Shown: positions 17,012-26,092, counted from the first letter of the stretch. The stretch: DNA of 64,000 bases from Roseivirga sp. (GCA_029262895.1 JAJCYM010000045.1:1-64000), one strand, 5' to 3'. Notes: generated from the sequence alone by a model not told the origin. Numbers and translations are program-made.

Positions 17012-17698
17012 TTAGGATTCCAGCAGGTCTTCATAAAGCATATCAAACTGATTAGTTTTTTCAATTGAAGTGATACTGACAGTTTGCAACTTGTCGCCTC
17101 TTTTCATGACAAAGTCGTTCCAAAGATCGCCTTTCCCTCCACGTTTGTGAAAATCTATGATTTCGGATCTTACGAACTGTGTACGTCCCTCAAGCCAATC
17201 TTCGAACCAACCCGCTCGTTGATCAGCAATGGCCTTTGGATAAAGCGTAGATGAAGACCAGATTTGAGCAATATCATTTGGCAGCTCTTTGAAAGAAAGG
17301 TGCTCCTCATTCCATCTTAGTTCAAATATCCTGGTGGTTGGTATAGAATCGACTATGATGAGCGTAAAAGGCTCTATGCCTTCAAAAGTGTAGTTTTCTT
17401 TAAAGGCTTGGACATCACTGTATTTAAAAAAATCAAGTACCATAATGCCTCGGCTCAAACGATATGGAGGTAGATGCTTGTGCTTTTCAAAAGCACCATT
17501 AAGTAGGCAGAGCGTAAAACGGACCTTATCTGATGCTATCCAGGTGCCACCTGCAAGAGGGTCTTTTGGGAAAAAGACTTCTTTACCATGAATGGCATAA
17601 GCACTTGGCGGAGCTGCTGCTCTTAAGGGTGTTTCGTCTCTGTTGGAAGTAAGAATGTAGCTATCCTCGCCCTTGGGCAGGAAGGTTACTGTGCACAT
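17012..17698 (-). CDS. NRDE family protein (TANGO2-like)
   Basis: 228 residues starting MCTVTF, with the name-giving Asn-Arg-Asp-Glu motif in LTSNRDETPLRAA and the conserved GGTWIA segment. The family (DUF833, TANGO2 in eukaryotes) has a predicted N-terminal-nucleophile hydrolase fold with Cys2 as candidate nucleophile after Met removal. The substrate is not firmly established. Its start overlaps the end of the DinB-like gene by 13 bp, so the two are co-translated. Confidence 0.9.
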   Translation of the reverse strand: MCTVTFLPKGEDSYILTSNRDETPLRAAAPPSAYAIHGKEVFFPKDPLAGGTWIASDKVRFTLCLLNGAFEKHKHLPPYRLSRGIMVLDFFKYSDVQAFKENYTFEGIEPFTLIIVDSIPTTRIFELRWNEEHLSFKELPNDIAQIWSSSTLYPKAIADQRAGWFEDWLEGRTQFVRSEIIDFHKRGGKGDLWNDFVMKRGDKLQTVSITSIEKTNQFDMLYEDLLES

Positions 17699-18201
17699 TC
17701 TGAATCTCGCTGATATTTGATCGTAGAATAAGCAATTCCGAATCCATCAGGAACCTCAACTGCACTGAATTCATTCAGTAATGCAATTTTTATGATCGCC
17801 ATATGATGCACAGCATGTTCAATATTATATTGAAGCTCCCTGTATATGGTCGTTTTGATGGAGATAGGATTCACCTCATCGATGCTGTAATTGGCTGACA
17901 TATCAACCGGAGCATCCCCTTTGATATCGAGAATCTCTTTTGAAAGCGCATTCATTTTTTCGATGGCCAATACTCTGTTCTCCTCAAGTACTCTGTCGTG
18001 AGAGCGCTTATCATAGTCAACAGCACCGGTAGTGTTCCCGATCATCATAAGGTCATAAAACTCAATAATATGACGGATGTGCTTGCCAATGGAGTTATTG
18101 GACAGGATGTTGAGTGGTTTTGTAAACGAATCATCATCCATCTGTTTACACACGCCTACAATTTGCGTAAGAATGTCAACCGAAATTTGCTGTAACTGCA
18201 T
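17686..18201 (-). CDS. DinB-like four-helix protein
   Basis: 171 residues, helical, with histidines spaced as in the DinB/YfiT metal-binding four-helix bundle (IGKHIRHIIEFYDLMM near 40-55, and NIEHAVHHMAIIKIAL near 130-145). DinB-family members include thiol transferases (bacillithiol or mycothiol linked) and many of unknown role. The 13-bp overlap with the NRDE gene suggests a functional pair. Function otherwise unknown. Confidence 0.85.
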   Translation of the reverse strand: MQLQQISVDILTQIVGVCKQMDDDSFTKPLNILSNNSIGKHIRHIIEFYDLMMIGNTTGAVDYDKRSHDRVLEENRVLAIEKMNALSKEILDIKGDAPVDMSANYSIDEVNPISIKTTIYRELQYNIEHAVHHMAIIKIALLNEFSAVEVPDGFGIAYSTIKYQRDSECAQ

Positions 18202-18347
18202 TTAAAGCTGCTTATATGAATAATTTGACGGCAGAATTATAACCAAATGTACCAATTAATGCAACAAAAGGTTGCGCGAAGATAATTGATTCTAGCAAGA
18301 TTCAAGACATATATTTACACTGAATCAGACGCGATGACGCTCAAAGA

Positions 18348-18818
18348 TCATTTGATAATGATATCAGCCCAGTATTTGTCAGCGCTCTTGAGCAATTTTG
18401 GCTCATCACCGTTCCATTTCTTTAAAGTATTTGTCCAGTTGAAATTGTAAAAGAGAAAGAGCCTGCCGTCAACAATTTTGAAGGTTTCAGGATCAACTTT
18501 GACCTTATCTCCATCAGCCATTGCATAGGCACAATATCCGCCATATTCCGGCTCATACTTTTTAGGGTCTGCCTTGAATAAAGACTTATTGGCTTGGGAG
18601 GCGAATCGATAAACAACCCCTTTGTGGGTAGTAGTAATGTCTGAAGAACCTTCCAGAGCCTTATTTTTTGTAAAATAAGCAACAGGATCATAACCTTGAA
18701 TTGCCAGATTTTTTTTCACATTGTAATGAGTTTTGGCATACTCTTTTAAATCCTGTGCACTTGTTTGAAAAGTTAATGCACTCAAAAAAAGGCCGAGAAA
18801 AAATATGTTCGCTTTCAT
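18348..18818 (-). CDS. YHS domain-containing secreted protein
   Basis: I chose the ATG at 18818 because it begins a clean signal peptide (MKANIFFLGLFLSALTFQTSAQ). An in-frame ATG 14 codons upstream gives no sensible leader. The mature protein of about 135 residues carries a YHS-like domain: IQGYDPVAYF, then GVVYRFASQANKSLFKADPKKYEPEYGGYCAYA. YHS domains are often linked to metal binding, and secreted versions like this are common in Bacteroidota. No operon partner. A half-site resembling the TCACGAT operator lies at about 18867, upstream of it. Confidence 0.85.
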   Translation of the reverse strand: MKANIFFLGLFLSALTFQTSAQDLKEYAKTHYNVKKNLAIQGYDPVAYFTKNKALEGSSDITTTHKGVVYRFASQANKSLFKADPKKYEPEYGGYCAYAMADGDKVKVDPETFKIVDGRLFLFYNFNWTNTLKKWNGDEPKLLKSADKYWADIIIK

Positions 18819-18947
18819 GATCTTAAAGTTAACTCCTAACTGAACGGCAATACAAATCATAAGTTATCACGATTGTATCACCAAAGCATTAAAAGGATAT
18901 TCCTTCCTTGGAATTTGGTATTAAATGCATGTCTTGTTCTTTAAAAT

Positions 18948-18963
18948 TTACGATATTTCGTGA
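18948..18963. promoter_or_regulatory. Palindromic operator candidate just before the sigma-54 activator gene
   Basis: TTACGATATTTCGTGA matches the perfect palindrome TCACGATATTTCGTGA at 21748-21763 in 15 of 16 positions. It ends 12 bp before the activator start codon, a position suited to autorepression or autoregulation. The related half-site TCACGATTGTATCA lies about 80 bp upstream. Confidence 0.6.
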
Positions 18964-18975
18964 AATTGAGATGAC

Positions 18976-20856
18976 ATGACGGATGATTTTGCCAATGTGA
19001 GTCAGGCGCAACTGTCTTATTTTACAGTGGAACGGGCGCTTGCTTCTATTTTTTGGATGGATAAGTCTGGAACGATCCATCATGCCAACGAAACTGCCTG
19101 TGTAAACTATGGTTATACCAAACAAGAGTTCCATGGCATGTCACTCTTTGACCTCAACCCGAATTACGACCCTCAGACTTTCCCAGACTTATGGAAAAGA
19201 ATTGAAAGTGAAAAACGCTTCTCTCTGGAATCAACCCATCGGAAAAAGGATGGCACCGAAATCCCAGTTGAAATATTTGTCAATTATGTTGAGCTGGAAG
19301 GAAGTGCTTACAATTGCAGTTTTGTCTTGGACATCTCTGACCGCAAGCGAAAGGAGAAGCTCCTTCATTCTGTTTCTCAGGAAACAGCTTCGGCCTTTGG
19401 TAAAGATTTCTTCAAATTATTGGTAGAACAAATCGCCAATGCGTTAGATGTAAAATTTGTTATCGTCACAGAATGCGCCAATGCTTCTAAGACCCGATTG
19501 CGTACACTTGCCTATGTCAAGGATTTAGAAATCAACGAAAACATAGAATATGATACCAGTGGTACACCTTGTCGGTTGATTATGGAATCGGGAGAGGGGT
19601 TTTATCAGAATTTGGGAGTTGAAAAAGATTTTGATGAAGAGGAAGGAATAGAAGGTTATCTGGGTGTACCAATTAAGTCGCTTGAAGGAGAAGTCATTGG
19701 CCATATTGCATTGTTGAATGACGGGGAGCTCAAGGTAACGGATGAAGAAAAGGATATACTTCAGATTTTTGCAGATAGAGCAGGGGTGGAAATAGAGCGT
19801 AAAATTGCCAACGAGAAACTGGTGCAAGCCCTGGATGAAGTAGAGCAATTGAAAGATAGACTTGAAGCGGAGAACACCTATTTACAGCAAGAAATCAAGT
19901 TGGAGCATAATTTCGAGGAAATCATTAGCCAGAGTACTCGATTTAAGCAAGTACTTGGGGAGGTAGAGCAGGTGGCCATTACGGATGCTACGGTACTGAT
20001 CCTGGGAGAATCGGGAACGGGAAAGGAGCTCTTGGCCAGGGCAATTCATAACATCAGCAATCGCAAGGGCAGGCCACTAGTAAAAGTGAATTGTGCAGCC
20101 TTACCCGCAAACCTTATTGAGAGCGAGCTTTTCGGACATGAAAAGGGAGCCTTTACCGGGGCTGTGGCCAGAAAAACCGGCCGTTTTGAACTGGCCGATG
20201 GTGGAACCATTTTTCTTGATGAGATTGGCGAGCTTCCCATAGAGCTCCAATCTAAGCTGCTTAGGGCGTTACAGGAAGGCGAAATAGAAAGAGTGGGAGG
20301 CACTACAACGGTGAAAGTGGATGTTCGAATTATTACAGCGACCAATAGAAACCTCGAGCAGGAAGTAGAAGATGGAAACTTTCGTTCCGATCTGTATTAT
20401 AGGCTCAATGTTTTTCCGATTCAGAGCATTCCGCTCCGCGAGCGAAAGGAAGACATTGGACTGTTGGTGAAGCATTTCGTTGATAAGTTTGGAAAGAAAA
20501 TAGGCAAGCGTGTAGTGACTATTCCCAAACGAGTGATCAATTCTCTGCAAGACTATAATTGGCCCGGAAACATCAGGGAATTGGAAAACGTAATTGAGCG
20601 AGCGGTAATACTCAGCCCTGGCAGAAAACTCGAGTTAGGAGACTGGATTCCCAAGAAGGCAGTTAAGGCCCGTAGAGAGGAGTTCCAGTCCCTGGAACAC
20701 TTTGAACGGGAATATATCCTTAAGGTATTGCACGAATGCACCTGGCGTGTAAGCGGTCAAAAAGGTGCAGCAATGATTCTTGGAATGAAACCCACCACCC
20801 TGGAGTCACGAATGAAAAAACTAGGCATCAAAAGGGGCTTGTCGCTATTGGAATAA
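18976..20856 (+). CDS. Sigma-54-dependent transcriptional activator with PAS and GAF sensor domains
   Basis: 626 residues. A PAS domain (about 15-125) and a GAF domain (about 140-275) are followed by a coiled-coil linker (276-310) and an AAA+ domain (about 315-545). The AAA+ domain has Walker A GESGTGK (344-350), the sigma-54-contacting GAFTGA loop (391-396) and Walker B TIFLDE (411-416). A Fis-type helix-turn-helix ends the protein (about 580-626, [22 protein letters not shown]). GAFTGA is intact, so it should open sigma-54 promoters. No receiver domain, so control is by ligand or redox sensing through PAS/GAF. Candidate operators lie before the gene and in the 21.7-21.9 kb spacer. The start at 18976 is used because an ATG 5 bp earlier is out of frame. 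Confidence 0.95.
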   Translation: MTDDFANVSQAQLSYFTVERALASIFWMDKSGTIHHANETACVNYGYTKQEFHGMSLFDLNPNYDPQTFPDLWKRIESEKRFSLESTHRKKDGTEIPVEIFVNYVELEGSAYNCSFVLDISDRKRKEKLLHSVSQETASAFGKDFFKLLVEQIANALDVKFVIVTECANASKTRLRTLAYVKDLEINENIEYDTSGTPCRLIMESGEGFYQNLGVEKDFDEEEGIEGYLGVPIKSLEGEVIGHIALLNDGELKVTDEEKDILQIFADRAGVEIERKIANEKLVQALDEVEQLKDRLEAENTYLQQEIKLEHNFEEIISQSTRFKQVLGEVEQVAITDATVLILGESGTGKELLARAIHNISNRKGRPLVKVNCAALPANLIESELFGHEKGAFTGAVARKTGRFELADGGTIFLDEIGELPIELQSKLLRALQEGEIERVGGTTTVKVDVRIITATNRNLEQEVEDGNFRSDLYYRLNVFPIQSIPLRERKEDIGLLVKHFVDKFGKKIGKRVVTIPKRVINSLQDYNWPGNIRELENVIERAVILSPGRKLELGDWIPKKAVKARREEFQSLEHFEREYILKVLHECTWRVSGQKGAAMILGMKPTTLESRMKKLGIKRGLSLLE

Positions 20857-20858
20857 CT

Positions 20859-21698
20859 TTAGAACTGTAGCACAATGTCTATCGCTGGAACTCCTCCCTC
20901 AAATATCATCAGGTCTATAGTTTTCTTCTTTCCAATAAATCGGAATCCAAAGGACGTTATTCCTGAACTTTCTCCGGTCAGTAAGTAATTTTCAGTAACA
21001 AGGCCTATCTTCTTGCTTACCCTCATCATACCCCCAATTGTAATTACCGGACTATCACTAATTCCTCCTGAGGCAAGGCCATAGCCCGCACCAATAGTCA
21101 GATTGTTTTCTTTTGTGCCATAAGTTCCTAAGAGATTCAGAGAGCCAATGTTGAAGGAGTCATCAAAAACAGAACCGACAAGTGTTAAATAACTTGCAGA
21201 CAGCGCCATGCTGAATTTGCGAGTTAGGGGCAGGCCATATTTCAAATTCCCGAATAGTATGGGTGATCCTTGTACCAATGTGATGAGTTCAAAGCCGGCC
21301 GTGGCACTCAACTGATCTGTGATGCCGATACTTGCCAGGTTTACCAGACCCATAATGTTTTGGTAATAGCCCTCACCTGCAGGTAAAGTATAGGCCGACT
21401 GTCCTAAAAAGTATCTTGTTGGGTTTGGGTTAGGGAGCCTTCCTTTTTCGTCCAGCCGAATAATTTTCTTTATGTCGATTTTCTGGAAGGTGAGTAACCC
21501 GAGAGTCTCACTCTGTACCACAATTTTAAGATCATCTTCCTCTACCAGCCTTCCATTTATCTCAGACTTGTCCAGGAGAATTACAATTACTCTGGAAGTT
21601 TCTGAATTTTGTTCTTGACTTACAGCAACGTTTGATAATAGTAACAAGCAGATGAGTAGGATAAAGTGTTGTTTGCGCATGAGCTTTTGTTTGTTCAA
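20859..21698 (-). CDS. Predicted outer-membrane beta-rich protein of unknown function
   Basis: 279 residues. A signal peptide (to about residue 28, AVSQ) is followed by a small beta domain (36-78: VIVILLDKSEINGRLVEEDDLKIVVQ...) of the kind that fronts many Bacteroidota envelope proteins. The remaining 200 residues consist of alternating hydrophobic, glycine-rich strands typical of a barrel. I do not recognise a functional family. It converges with the sigma-54 activator gene (2 bp apart). Its own promoter region contains the best TCACGATATTTCGTGA palindrome, about 50 bp before its start, so it is a likely target of that regulator. Confidence 0.7.
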   Translation of the reverse strand: MNKQKLMRKQHFILLICLLLLSNVAVSQEQNSETSRVIVILLDKSEINGRLVEEDDLKIVVQSETLGLLTFQKIDIKKIIRLDEKGRLPNPNPTRYFLGQSAYTLPAGEGYYQNIMGLVNLASIGITDQLSATAGFELITLVQGSPILFGNLKYGLPLTRKFSMALSASYLTLVGSVFDDSFNIGSLNLLGTYGTKENNLTIGAGYGLASGGISDSPVITIGGMMRVSKKIGLVTENYLLTGESSGITSFGFRFIGKKKTIDLMIFEGGVPAIDIVLQF

Positions 21699-21747
21699 TA
21701 ATAGTTAAAAAAATCTTTTATGCAACATTGTTGCGAATATATGTATA

Positions 21748-21928
21748 TCACGATATTTCGTGAAATTTTTTTGAAAATTACTTTCCGCCCTTTTAGAAAG
21801 ACAGGTTGATCAGAGTAGTTCAATGATTATGCCTCATGTCGCCTGAATTTCATATTCGAGTTACCAAGTCACGTTATTTCGTATAATTCCTGATATGTCG
21901 TGATATTATTGCGTGATAGTTACGTGAT
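21748..21928. promoter_or_regulatory. Cluster of palindromic activator-binding sites
   Basis: Site 1 (21748-21763) is the perfect palindrome TCACGA-TATT-TCGTGA. Site 2 (21869-21884) is TCACGTTATTTCGTAT, and site 3 (21888-21903) carries GATATGTCGTGA. Two further half-sites follow (TATTGCGTGA and AGTTACGTGA, about 21906-21927). Sites 2-5 lie about 60-140 bp upstream of a -24/-12 promoter. This is the geometry of upstream activating sequences for a sigma-54 activator, and such an activator is encoded close by. Confidence 0.65.
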
Positions 21929-21989
21929 ATTTGAAGTTTTGTTTTTTTAAAAATTTGATAGTCAACGCTTTAGAATTAAAAAATAAGTT

Positions 21990-22005
21990 TTGGCACAAGT
22001 CTTGT
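21990..22005 (+). promoter_or_regulatory. Sigma-54 (-24/-12) promoter candidate
   Basis: TTGGCAC-AAGT-CTTGT fits the consensus TGGCAC-N5-TTGC with correct 10-nt spacing between GG and the -12 doublet; only the -12 GC reads GT. It lies about 130 bp before the ATP-grasp gene and just downstream of the palindrome cluster. Confidence 0.6.
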
Positions 22006-22132
22006 CTGTTAAAAGACAGTTTCGCAGACGGTGAAATGGAAAGTAGTAGCTGTTTAAATTCAATCTTCTTTTTCAGGTATTAAGCCAATAAGAAGATAAC
22101 TTGGGCGGTTATTGTTTTTTCAAACGGTAATT

Positions 22133-23203
22133 ATGAGGAAGAAAAGGAGATCGCTATTCTTTGTGAAGTTGTTTAATTATGAGTACTGGCCGTTTTGGTT
22201 GTTTTTTCTGCCACTTGTTCCGTGGTGGATTTATTTAGCCATCAGAGCCAGATCACTTACTTATTTTACAGCAGCGAATCCGGGCATTGAGCACGGAGGT
22301 GTCTTTGGAGAATCAAAAATTGATATTCTCAATAAGATTGACCCGAGCTACCTACCCGCAACTGAATTCTTCCAAAAATCAAGCACACCGATTGAGGTAA
22401 TCACAAGAATGGGAATTCTCAATTTAGAGTTTCCCGTAATCTTGAAACCGAATATTGGTGAGCGGGGTAATGAAGTTGAAAAAATTAATAACCAGGCCGA
22501 ACTTGAACATTACTTGTCCAAAAATGATGAAGATTTTATAGTTCAGGAATATGTGGACTATGACCTTGAGTTGGGAATACTCTACTATTGCTTTCCCAAC
22601 AACGGCAAGACCGGAATTACTTCAATTGTAAAAAAGGAGTTTCTGGGAATTACCGGAGATGGAAAATCGACAATCAGAGAGTTAATTGAACAAAGTGATA
22701 GAGCAAGGCTACAGCTGGAAAATCTTAGTGAGAAGTTTTCAATGAATCAAGTCCTTAAGAAAGAGGAGTACCTCAATTTGGAGCCGATTGGCAACCATTG
22801 CAGAGGCACAAAATTTTTGAGTGGAATGGATTTATTGAATGATCAGTTGGTCAAGATCTTTGATGACATTGCCGGAAAAATTGAAGGTTTCAATTTTGGA
22901 AGATTCGATTTGAAAGTGAAGTCAGTTGAAGACTTGATGAAGGGCGAAAACATCAAAATTTTGGAATTGAATGGTGTTACCTCTGAGCCAGCTCATATTT
23001 ATGACCCTAAATGGACCTTGTTACGTGCCTACAAAGATACGGCAAGCAACATGCAGGTCATGATGAAAGTGAGCAAGGCAAACATGAAAGCAGGTGTAAA
23101 AATTACTCCTTTTTTTAAAATGTTTCGTCTGGTAAGAGCGCACTTTAGTTCGAATGGAGAATCTGAAAATGAATCTCCCTTGAAGCCAAGTATGCAAAAA
23201 TGA
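22133..23203 (+). CDS. ATP-grasp domain protein (carboxylate-amine ligase-like)
   Basis: 357 residues from the ATG at 22133 (a TTG 7 codons earlier is possible but less likely). An N-terminal basic, hydrophobic segment (LFNYEYWPFWLFFLPLVPWWIYLAIRA) may be membrane-embedded. The ATP-grasp core follows: FPVILKPNIGERG, IVQEYVDYDLELGI, FGRFDLKVKS, and the metal-binding ILELNGVTSEP. Such enzymes form peptide-like bonds from a carboxylate and an amine with ATP. The substrate is unknown. Its stop overlaps the LysE-type exporter start by 4 bp (ATGA), suggesting synthesis coupled to export. Probably transcribed from the sigma-54-like promoter at 21990. Confidence 0.82.
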   Translation: MRKKRRSLFFVKLFNYEYWPFWLFFLPLVPWWIYLAIRARSLTYFTAANPGIEHGGVFGESKIDILNKIDPSYLPATEFFQKSSTPIEVITRMGILNLEFPVILKPNIGERGNEVEKINNQAELEHYLSKNDEDFIVQEYVDYDLELGILYYCFPNNGKTGITSIVKKEFLGITGDGKSTIRELIEQSDRARLQLENLSEKFSMNQVLKKEEYLNLEPIGNHCRGTKFLSGMDLLNDQLVKIFDDIAGKIEGFNFGRFDLKVKSVEDLMKGENIKILELNGVTSEPAHIYDPKWTLLRAYKDTASNMQVMMKVSKANMKAGVKITPFFKMFRLVRAHFSSNGESENESPLKPSMQK

Positions 23204-23826
23204 CCTTATTATTAGTCTTACAAGCATTTGGTATAGCCACTTTGATCAGCTTTGCGGGTTCAGTTCAACTTGGACCGGTCAACTTCGGAACGATTCAGAC
23301 AGCATTAAACAAGAATTTTAAATCAGCATTACTTTTCGGATTTGGGGGAAGCCTTCCTGAATTATTGTATAGCGGTTTGGCCATTGGTGGCTCAAGCTTG
23401 CTGGATCAATATGAAGGGCTGGAAGATTACCTCAAATATTTTACAGCTGCAATTTTGTTGGCTTTTGGAGTCTATTTACTCTTCCAAAAGGCTTCATCAG
23501 GCATGAGTGAACAGGAGCATAAACCTGGGAAGTCAATATGGTTGGGAGTGACCTTTGGTCTATTAAACCCCCAGCTCCTTCCTTTCTGGTTGGTCGTGAT
23601 CACTACCCTGAAGAGCAACAACATTATGGTGGACAACAGCTTACCCGTTCAAGTGGCCTTTGTTTTAGGCACTGCCGCTGGGGCATTCCTGCTACAATAT
23701 GTGGTGGCAGTGGTGACTACCAGGAAACGGGCGTTTTTGTACACCAAGTTGACGAAAAACTATAACAAAGTGCTTGGCTCAGTTATTATAGCCGTGGCGC
23801 TGATCCTATTGATTATAAACTTGTAA
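23200..23826 (+). CDS. LysE-family amino-acid/metabolite exporter
   Basis: 208 residues with about six transmembrane helices and the LysE/RhtB N-terminal pattern (SFAGSVQLGPVNFGTIQTALNKNFKSALLFGFGGSLPE). The family exports amino acids or related small molecules by proton exchange. It overlaps the ATP-grasp gene by 4 bp and is followed 4 bp later by a Crp/Fnr regulator, so all three are one unit. The exported compound may be the ATP-grasp product (inference). Confidence 0.85.
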   Translation: MTLLLVLQAFGIATLISFAGSVQLGPVNFGTIQTALNKNFKSALLFGFGGSLPELLYSGLAIGGSSLLDQYEGLEDYLKYFTAAILLAFGVYLLFQKASSGMSEQEHKPGKSIWLGVTFGLLNPQLLPFWLVVITTLKSNNIMVDNSLPVQVAFVLGTAAGAFLLQYVVAVVTTRKRAFLYTKLTKNYNKVLGSVIIAVALILLIINL

Positions 23827-23830
23827 TGCT

Positions 23831-24511
23831 ATGCAAAAGGAAATTAAATATTGGTACCTAAGAAATTATAACCTCTTTTCGAATCTATCTAAAGAGCAAA
23901 TCCATGACCTATCTTCAATCTCCAAATTTGTGAGAATGAAAAAGAGTCAAACCATCTATTTCTCCAATGATGAAGTGAAGAGAATATTCTTTCTCATTAA
24001 TGGAAAGATCAAGATCAGTGAAATGGATGAGAATGGTAATGAGATGATTAAAGACATCATTCTAACCGGAGATCTGTTTGGAGAAATTTCTATTAATGCC
24101 CTGGGACTAACCCACGAGTATGCCGAAATTCTTTCGAGTGAGGTTATCCTGTGCACATTTACCATGGAGCAGTTCGAAAAATTAATGGAGAAGCATCCTG
24201 CACTTGCCCTGAACTTCACTAAAATGATGGGAGACAAACTGCGTCAGTTGGAACACCGATATGCCAACTTAGTTTTCAAAGATGTGAAGGCAAGGTTGAA
24301 AGATTTTATCAGAACCTGGGCGGCTAAAGAAGGTAAGGAGGAGCCTGAAGGCGTGACCATAAGAAACTATCTTACTCATAACGAAATTGCCAGTTTGATT
24401 AGCTCTTCAAGGCAAACCGTGACTACCATCATCAATGAGCTGAAGGATGCTGGTGCACTGACCTACTCAAGAAGTAAAATAGTTATCCCTGACTTGAGAG
24501 TATTGAGTTAA
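23831..24511 (+). CDS. Crp/Fnr-family transcriptional regulator
   Basis: 226 residues: an N-terminal cyclic-nucleotide-type sensor barrel (about 20-125, with GKIKISEMDENGNEM and GDLFGEISI) and a C-terminal winged helix (about 150-226, THNEIASLISSSRQTVTTIINELKDAGAL). No Fnr-type N-terminal cysteine cluster, so not an iron-sulfur oxygen sensor. The third gene of the ATP-grasp/LysE operon, likely a local regulator. Followed by a palindromic repeat and a terminator. Confidence 0.92.
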   Translation: MQKEIKYWYLRNYNLFSNLSKEQIHDLSSISKFVRMKKSQTIYFSNDEVKRIFFLINGKIKISEMDENGNEMIKDIILTGDLFGEISINALGLTHEYAEILSSEVILCTFTMEQFEKLMEKHPALALNFTKMMGDKLRQLEHRYANLVFKDVKARLKDFIRTWAAKEGKEEPEGVTIRNYLTHNEIASLISSSRQTVTTIINELKDAGALTYSRSKIVIPDLRVLS

Positions 24512-24539
24512 AAGAAGATTTCCATATACATTACAGATT

Positions 24540-24698
24540 ATACCAATTCAATTATGAAATGGCGCGAATAGAAATTAAATTATTATCGCTTGATTAAGGC
24601 GAAAAATGAGGGCATAGGAGCGCTATGGCTAATTTTTTCAGCGAAGAGCAAGCGGTAAGAAATGATTTATATCCGTCATGTTATATTTGATTTGGTAT
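24540..24698. repeat. MITE-like element, 159-bp imperfect palindrome
   Basis: The ends are inverted: ATACCAATTCAATTATGA (24540-24557) against TCATGTTATATTTGATTTGGTAT (24676-24698). Nested arms pair all the way in: TTATCGCTTG with CAAGCGGTAA, GCGAAAAAT with ATTTTTTCAGC, and a central hairpin CATAG-GAGCG-CTATG. No gene is inside. A lone copy of the right end (ATATTTGATTTGGTATA) occurs at 43197-43213, suggesting a dispersed family. Confidence 0.75.
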
Positions 24699-24699
24699 T

Positions 24700-24727
24700 A
24701 AGCCGCTTCTGCGGCTTTTTCTTTTTT
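24700..24727 (+). terminator. Rho-independent terminator
   Basis: AAGCCGC (24700-24706) pairs with GCGGCTT (24711-24717) around TTCT, followed by T-rich sequence. It ends the ATP-grasp/LysE/Crp operon after the palindromic repeat. Confidence 0.85.
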
Positions 24728-24793
24728 AACCAACCCGGTTTGATGCAACCTTCTTTAAGACATACCTGTCTACTGTACAGATAGAAAACGGTC

Positions 24794-25498
24794 ATGGATA
24801 TGAAAAACTCAAGAAAAATTCACCTCTCACTTGCAATGTTGTTTGCCACCCTTGTGGTGTTTGCCCAGGATAATGACACCAGGAAACTGGACAGGTTTAC
24901 ACAGATTTCAATTTCAGAGGGCATAGAAGTTATTGCTGAAAAGGGTAGTGAAAATAAAGTAGAGATTGAAGCCTCAAGAATTGATTTGGATAGGGTGCTC
25001 ACGGATGTAAGAGGAGGTCAACTTAGCATTCGCATTGATAATAAATGGTATCGAAGAACCCCTCGACATAACGTTAGGATAAAGCTCACCTACACTGAAG
25101 AGCCAGACAGAATCAAGGTAAATACTGCGGCAGAAGCTACCTTCAGATCTGTCCTTAAAAGCAGAAGACTAGATGTGTCAGCAACAACTTCTGGTATGAT
25201 AGAATTGGAGGTTGATGTGACCACTCTTGATTTGAGCGCGAGCACTTCAGGAAGAATTGAAATTCAAGGCGATGCTGAAAATTTAGAAGCTGGGGCGTCA
25301 ACAGGGGCTACAATTTATGCCTATGATGTCAATGCCAAAGATGTTTCGGCCAGGGCAAATACTGGTGCCGATGTGCGTATTACGGCAGAAGATTACCTAT
25401 CTGGCAGAGCAGGAACCGGAGGAAGCATTTCTTATAGAGGAAAGCCAAGAACTTCCGTTCGAACCAACACCGGGGGTAGTATCAGAAAGTCCAATTAG
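24794..25498 (+). CDS. DUF2807 (GIN-domain) secreted beta-helical protein
   Basis: 234 residues. A signal peptide (about 1-25, VVFAQ) is followed by the head GIN domain: short beta rungs such as ITSEG-like ISEGIEVIAEKGSENKVEIEA, then LDVSATTSGMIELEV, LDLSASTSGRIEIQG and EAGASTGATIYAYDV, which repeat as a right-handed stack. The family is widespread in Bacteroidota and annotated as putative adhesin; activity is not established. A second ATG two codons in is an alternative start. Not visibly in an operon with its neighbours. Confidence 0.85.
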   Translation: MDMKNSRKIHLSLAMLFATLVVFAQDNDTRKLDRFTQISISEGIEVIAEKGSENKVEIEASRIDLDRVLTDVRGGQLSIRIDNKWYRRTPRHNVRIKLTYTEEPDRIKVNTAAEATFRSVLKSRRLDVSATTSGMIELEVDVTTLDLSASTSGRIEIQGDAENLEAGASTGATIYAYDVNAKDVSARANTGADVRITAEDYLSGRAGTGGSISYRGKPRTSVRTNTGGSIRKSN

Positions 25499-25560
25499 CA
25501 TTTGCTGCATAGTATTTCACATTCATATTTCTTTAAATTGGCAATCAGATTTGAGAAATA

Positions 25561-26037
25561 ATGAACAGAAAACTGACATTCAAGATAATTATAGGGGCAC
25601 TCTTAGGAGTTGCCCTTTTTCATAACCCAGTCCTTGCTCAGTCCGATGAAGATGGGGTAAAAGCTGCGATTCGAACCATGTTTGATGGCATGCGTGCGGG
25701 CGATAGTAGTATGGTGCATTCAGTAATTTCTGATGAGGCGGTTATGAAAACGATTGGCAGAGACCGGGAAACCAGAAAGCCAGTGGTTAGAGAATCTGCA
25801 TTGGCAGATTTCTTAAAGCAAGTAGGCACACCCCACGATGCCGTGTGGGACGAAAAAGTGCTCTCTTTCGAAATAAAAATTGATGGGCCTATGGCTACGG
25901 CCTGGGTGCCCTATGAATTTTATGTTGGTGAGAATTTCTCGCACTGTGGAGTGAACAACTTTACCCTTTTCAAAAGTGATTCCGCGTGGAAGATAATTTA
26001 CCTTATTGATACCCGTAAACGCGAAGGTTGCAAATAG
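25561..26037 (+). CDS. Secreted NTF2/SnoaL-like protein
   Basis: 158 residues. A signal peptide (about 1-28, PVLAQS) is followed by a compact alpha+beta NTF2-like domain (DEDGVKAAIRTMFDGMRAGDSSMVHSVISDEAVMKTIG...MATAWVPYEFYVGENFSHCGVNNFTLFKSDSAWKIIYLIDTRKREGC). No catalytic residues are diagnostic in this superfamily; many members are lumazine-binding-like or of unknown role. Two cysteines in the mature part may pair. Stand-alone gene ahead of the ECF sigma operon. Confidence 0.75.
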   Translation: MNRKLTFKIIIGALLGVALFHNPVLAQSDEDGVKAAIRTMFDGMRAGDSSMVHSVISDEAVMKTIGRDRETRKPVVRESALADFLKQVGTPHDAVWDEKVLSFEIKIDGPMATAWVPYEFYVGENFSHCGVNNFTLFKSDSAWKIIYLIDTRKREGCK

Positions 26038-26092
26038 CGGAGCATTAGTCAATTGTAATTTGTATTGGCGATTTCTTTAATTTGATTCCATA

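Noticed and set aside
18971-18973. Alternative ATG for the sigma-54 activator
   Set aside because: It is out of frame with the 626-residue protein; the ATG at 18976 is in frame.
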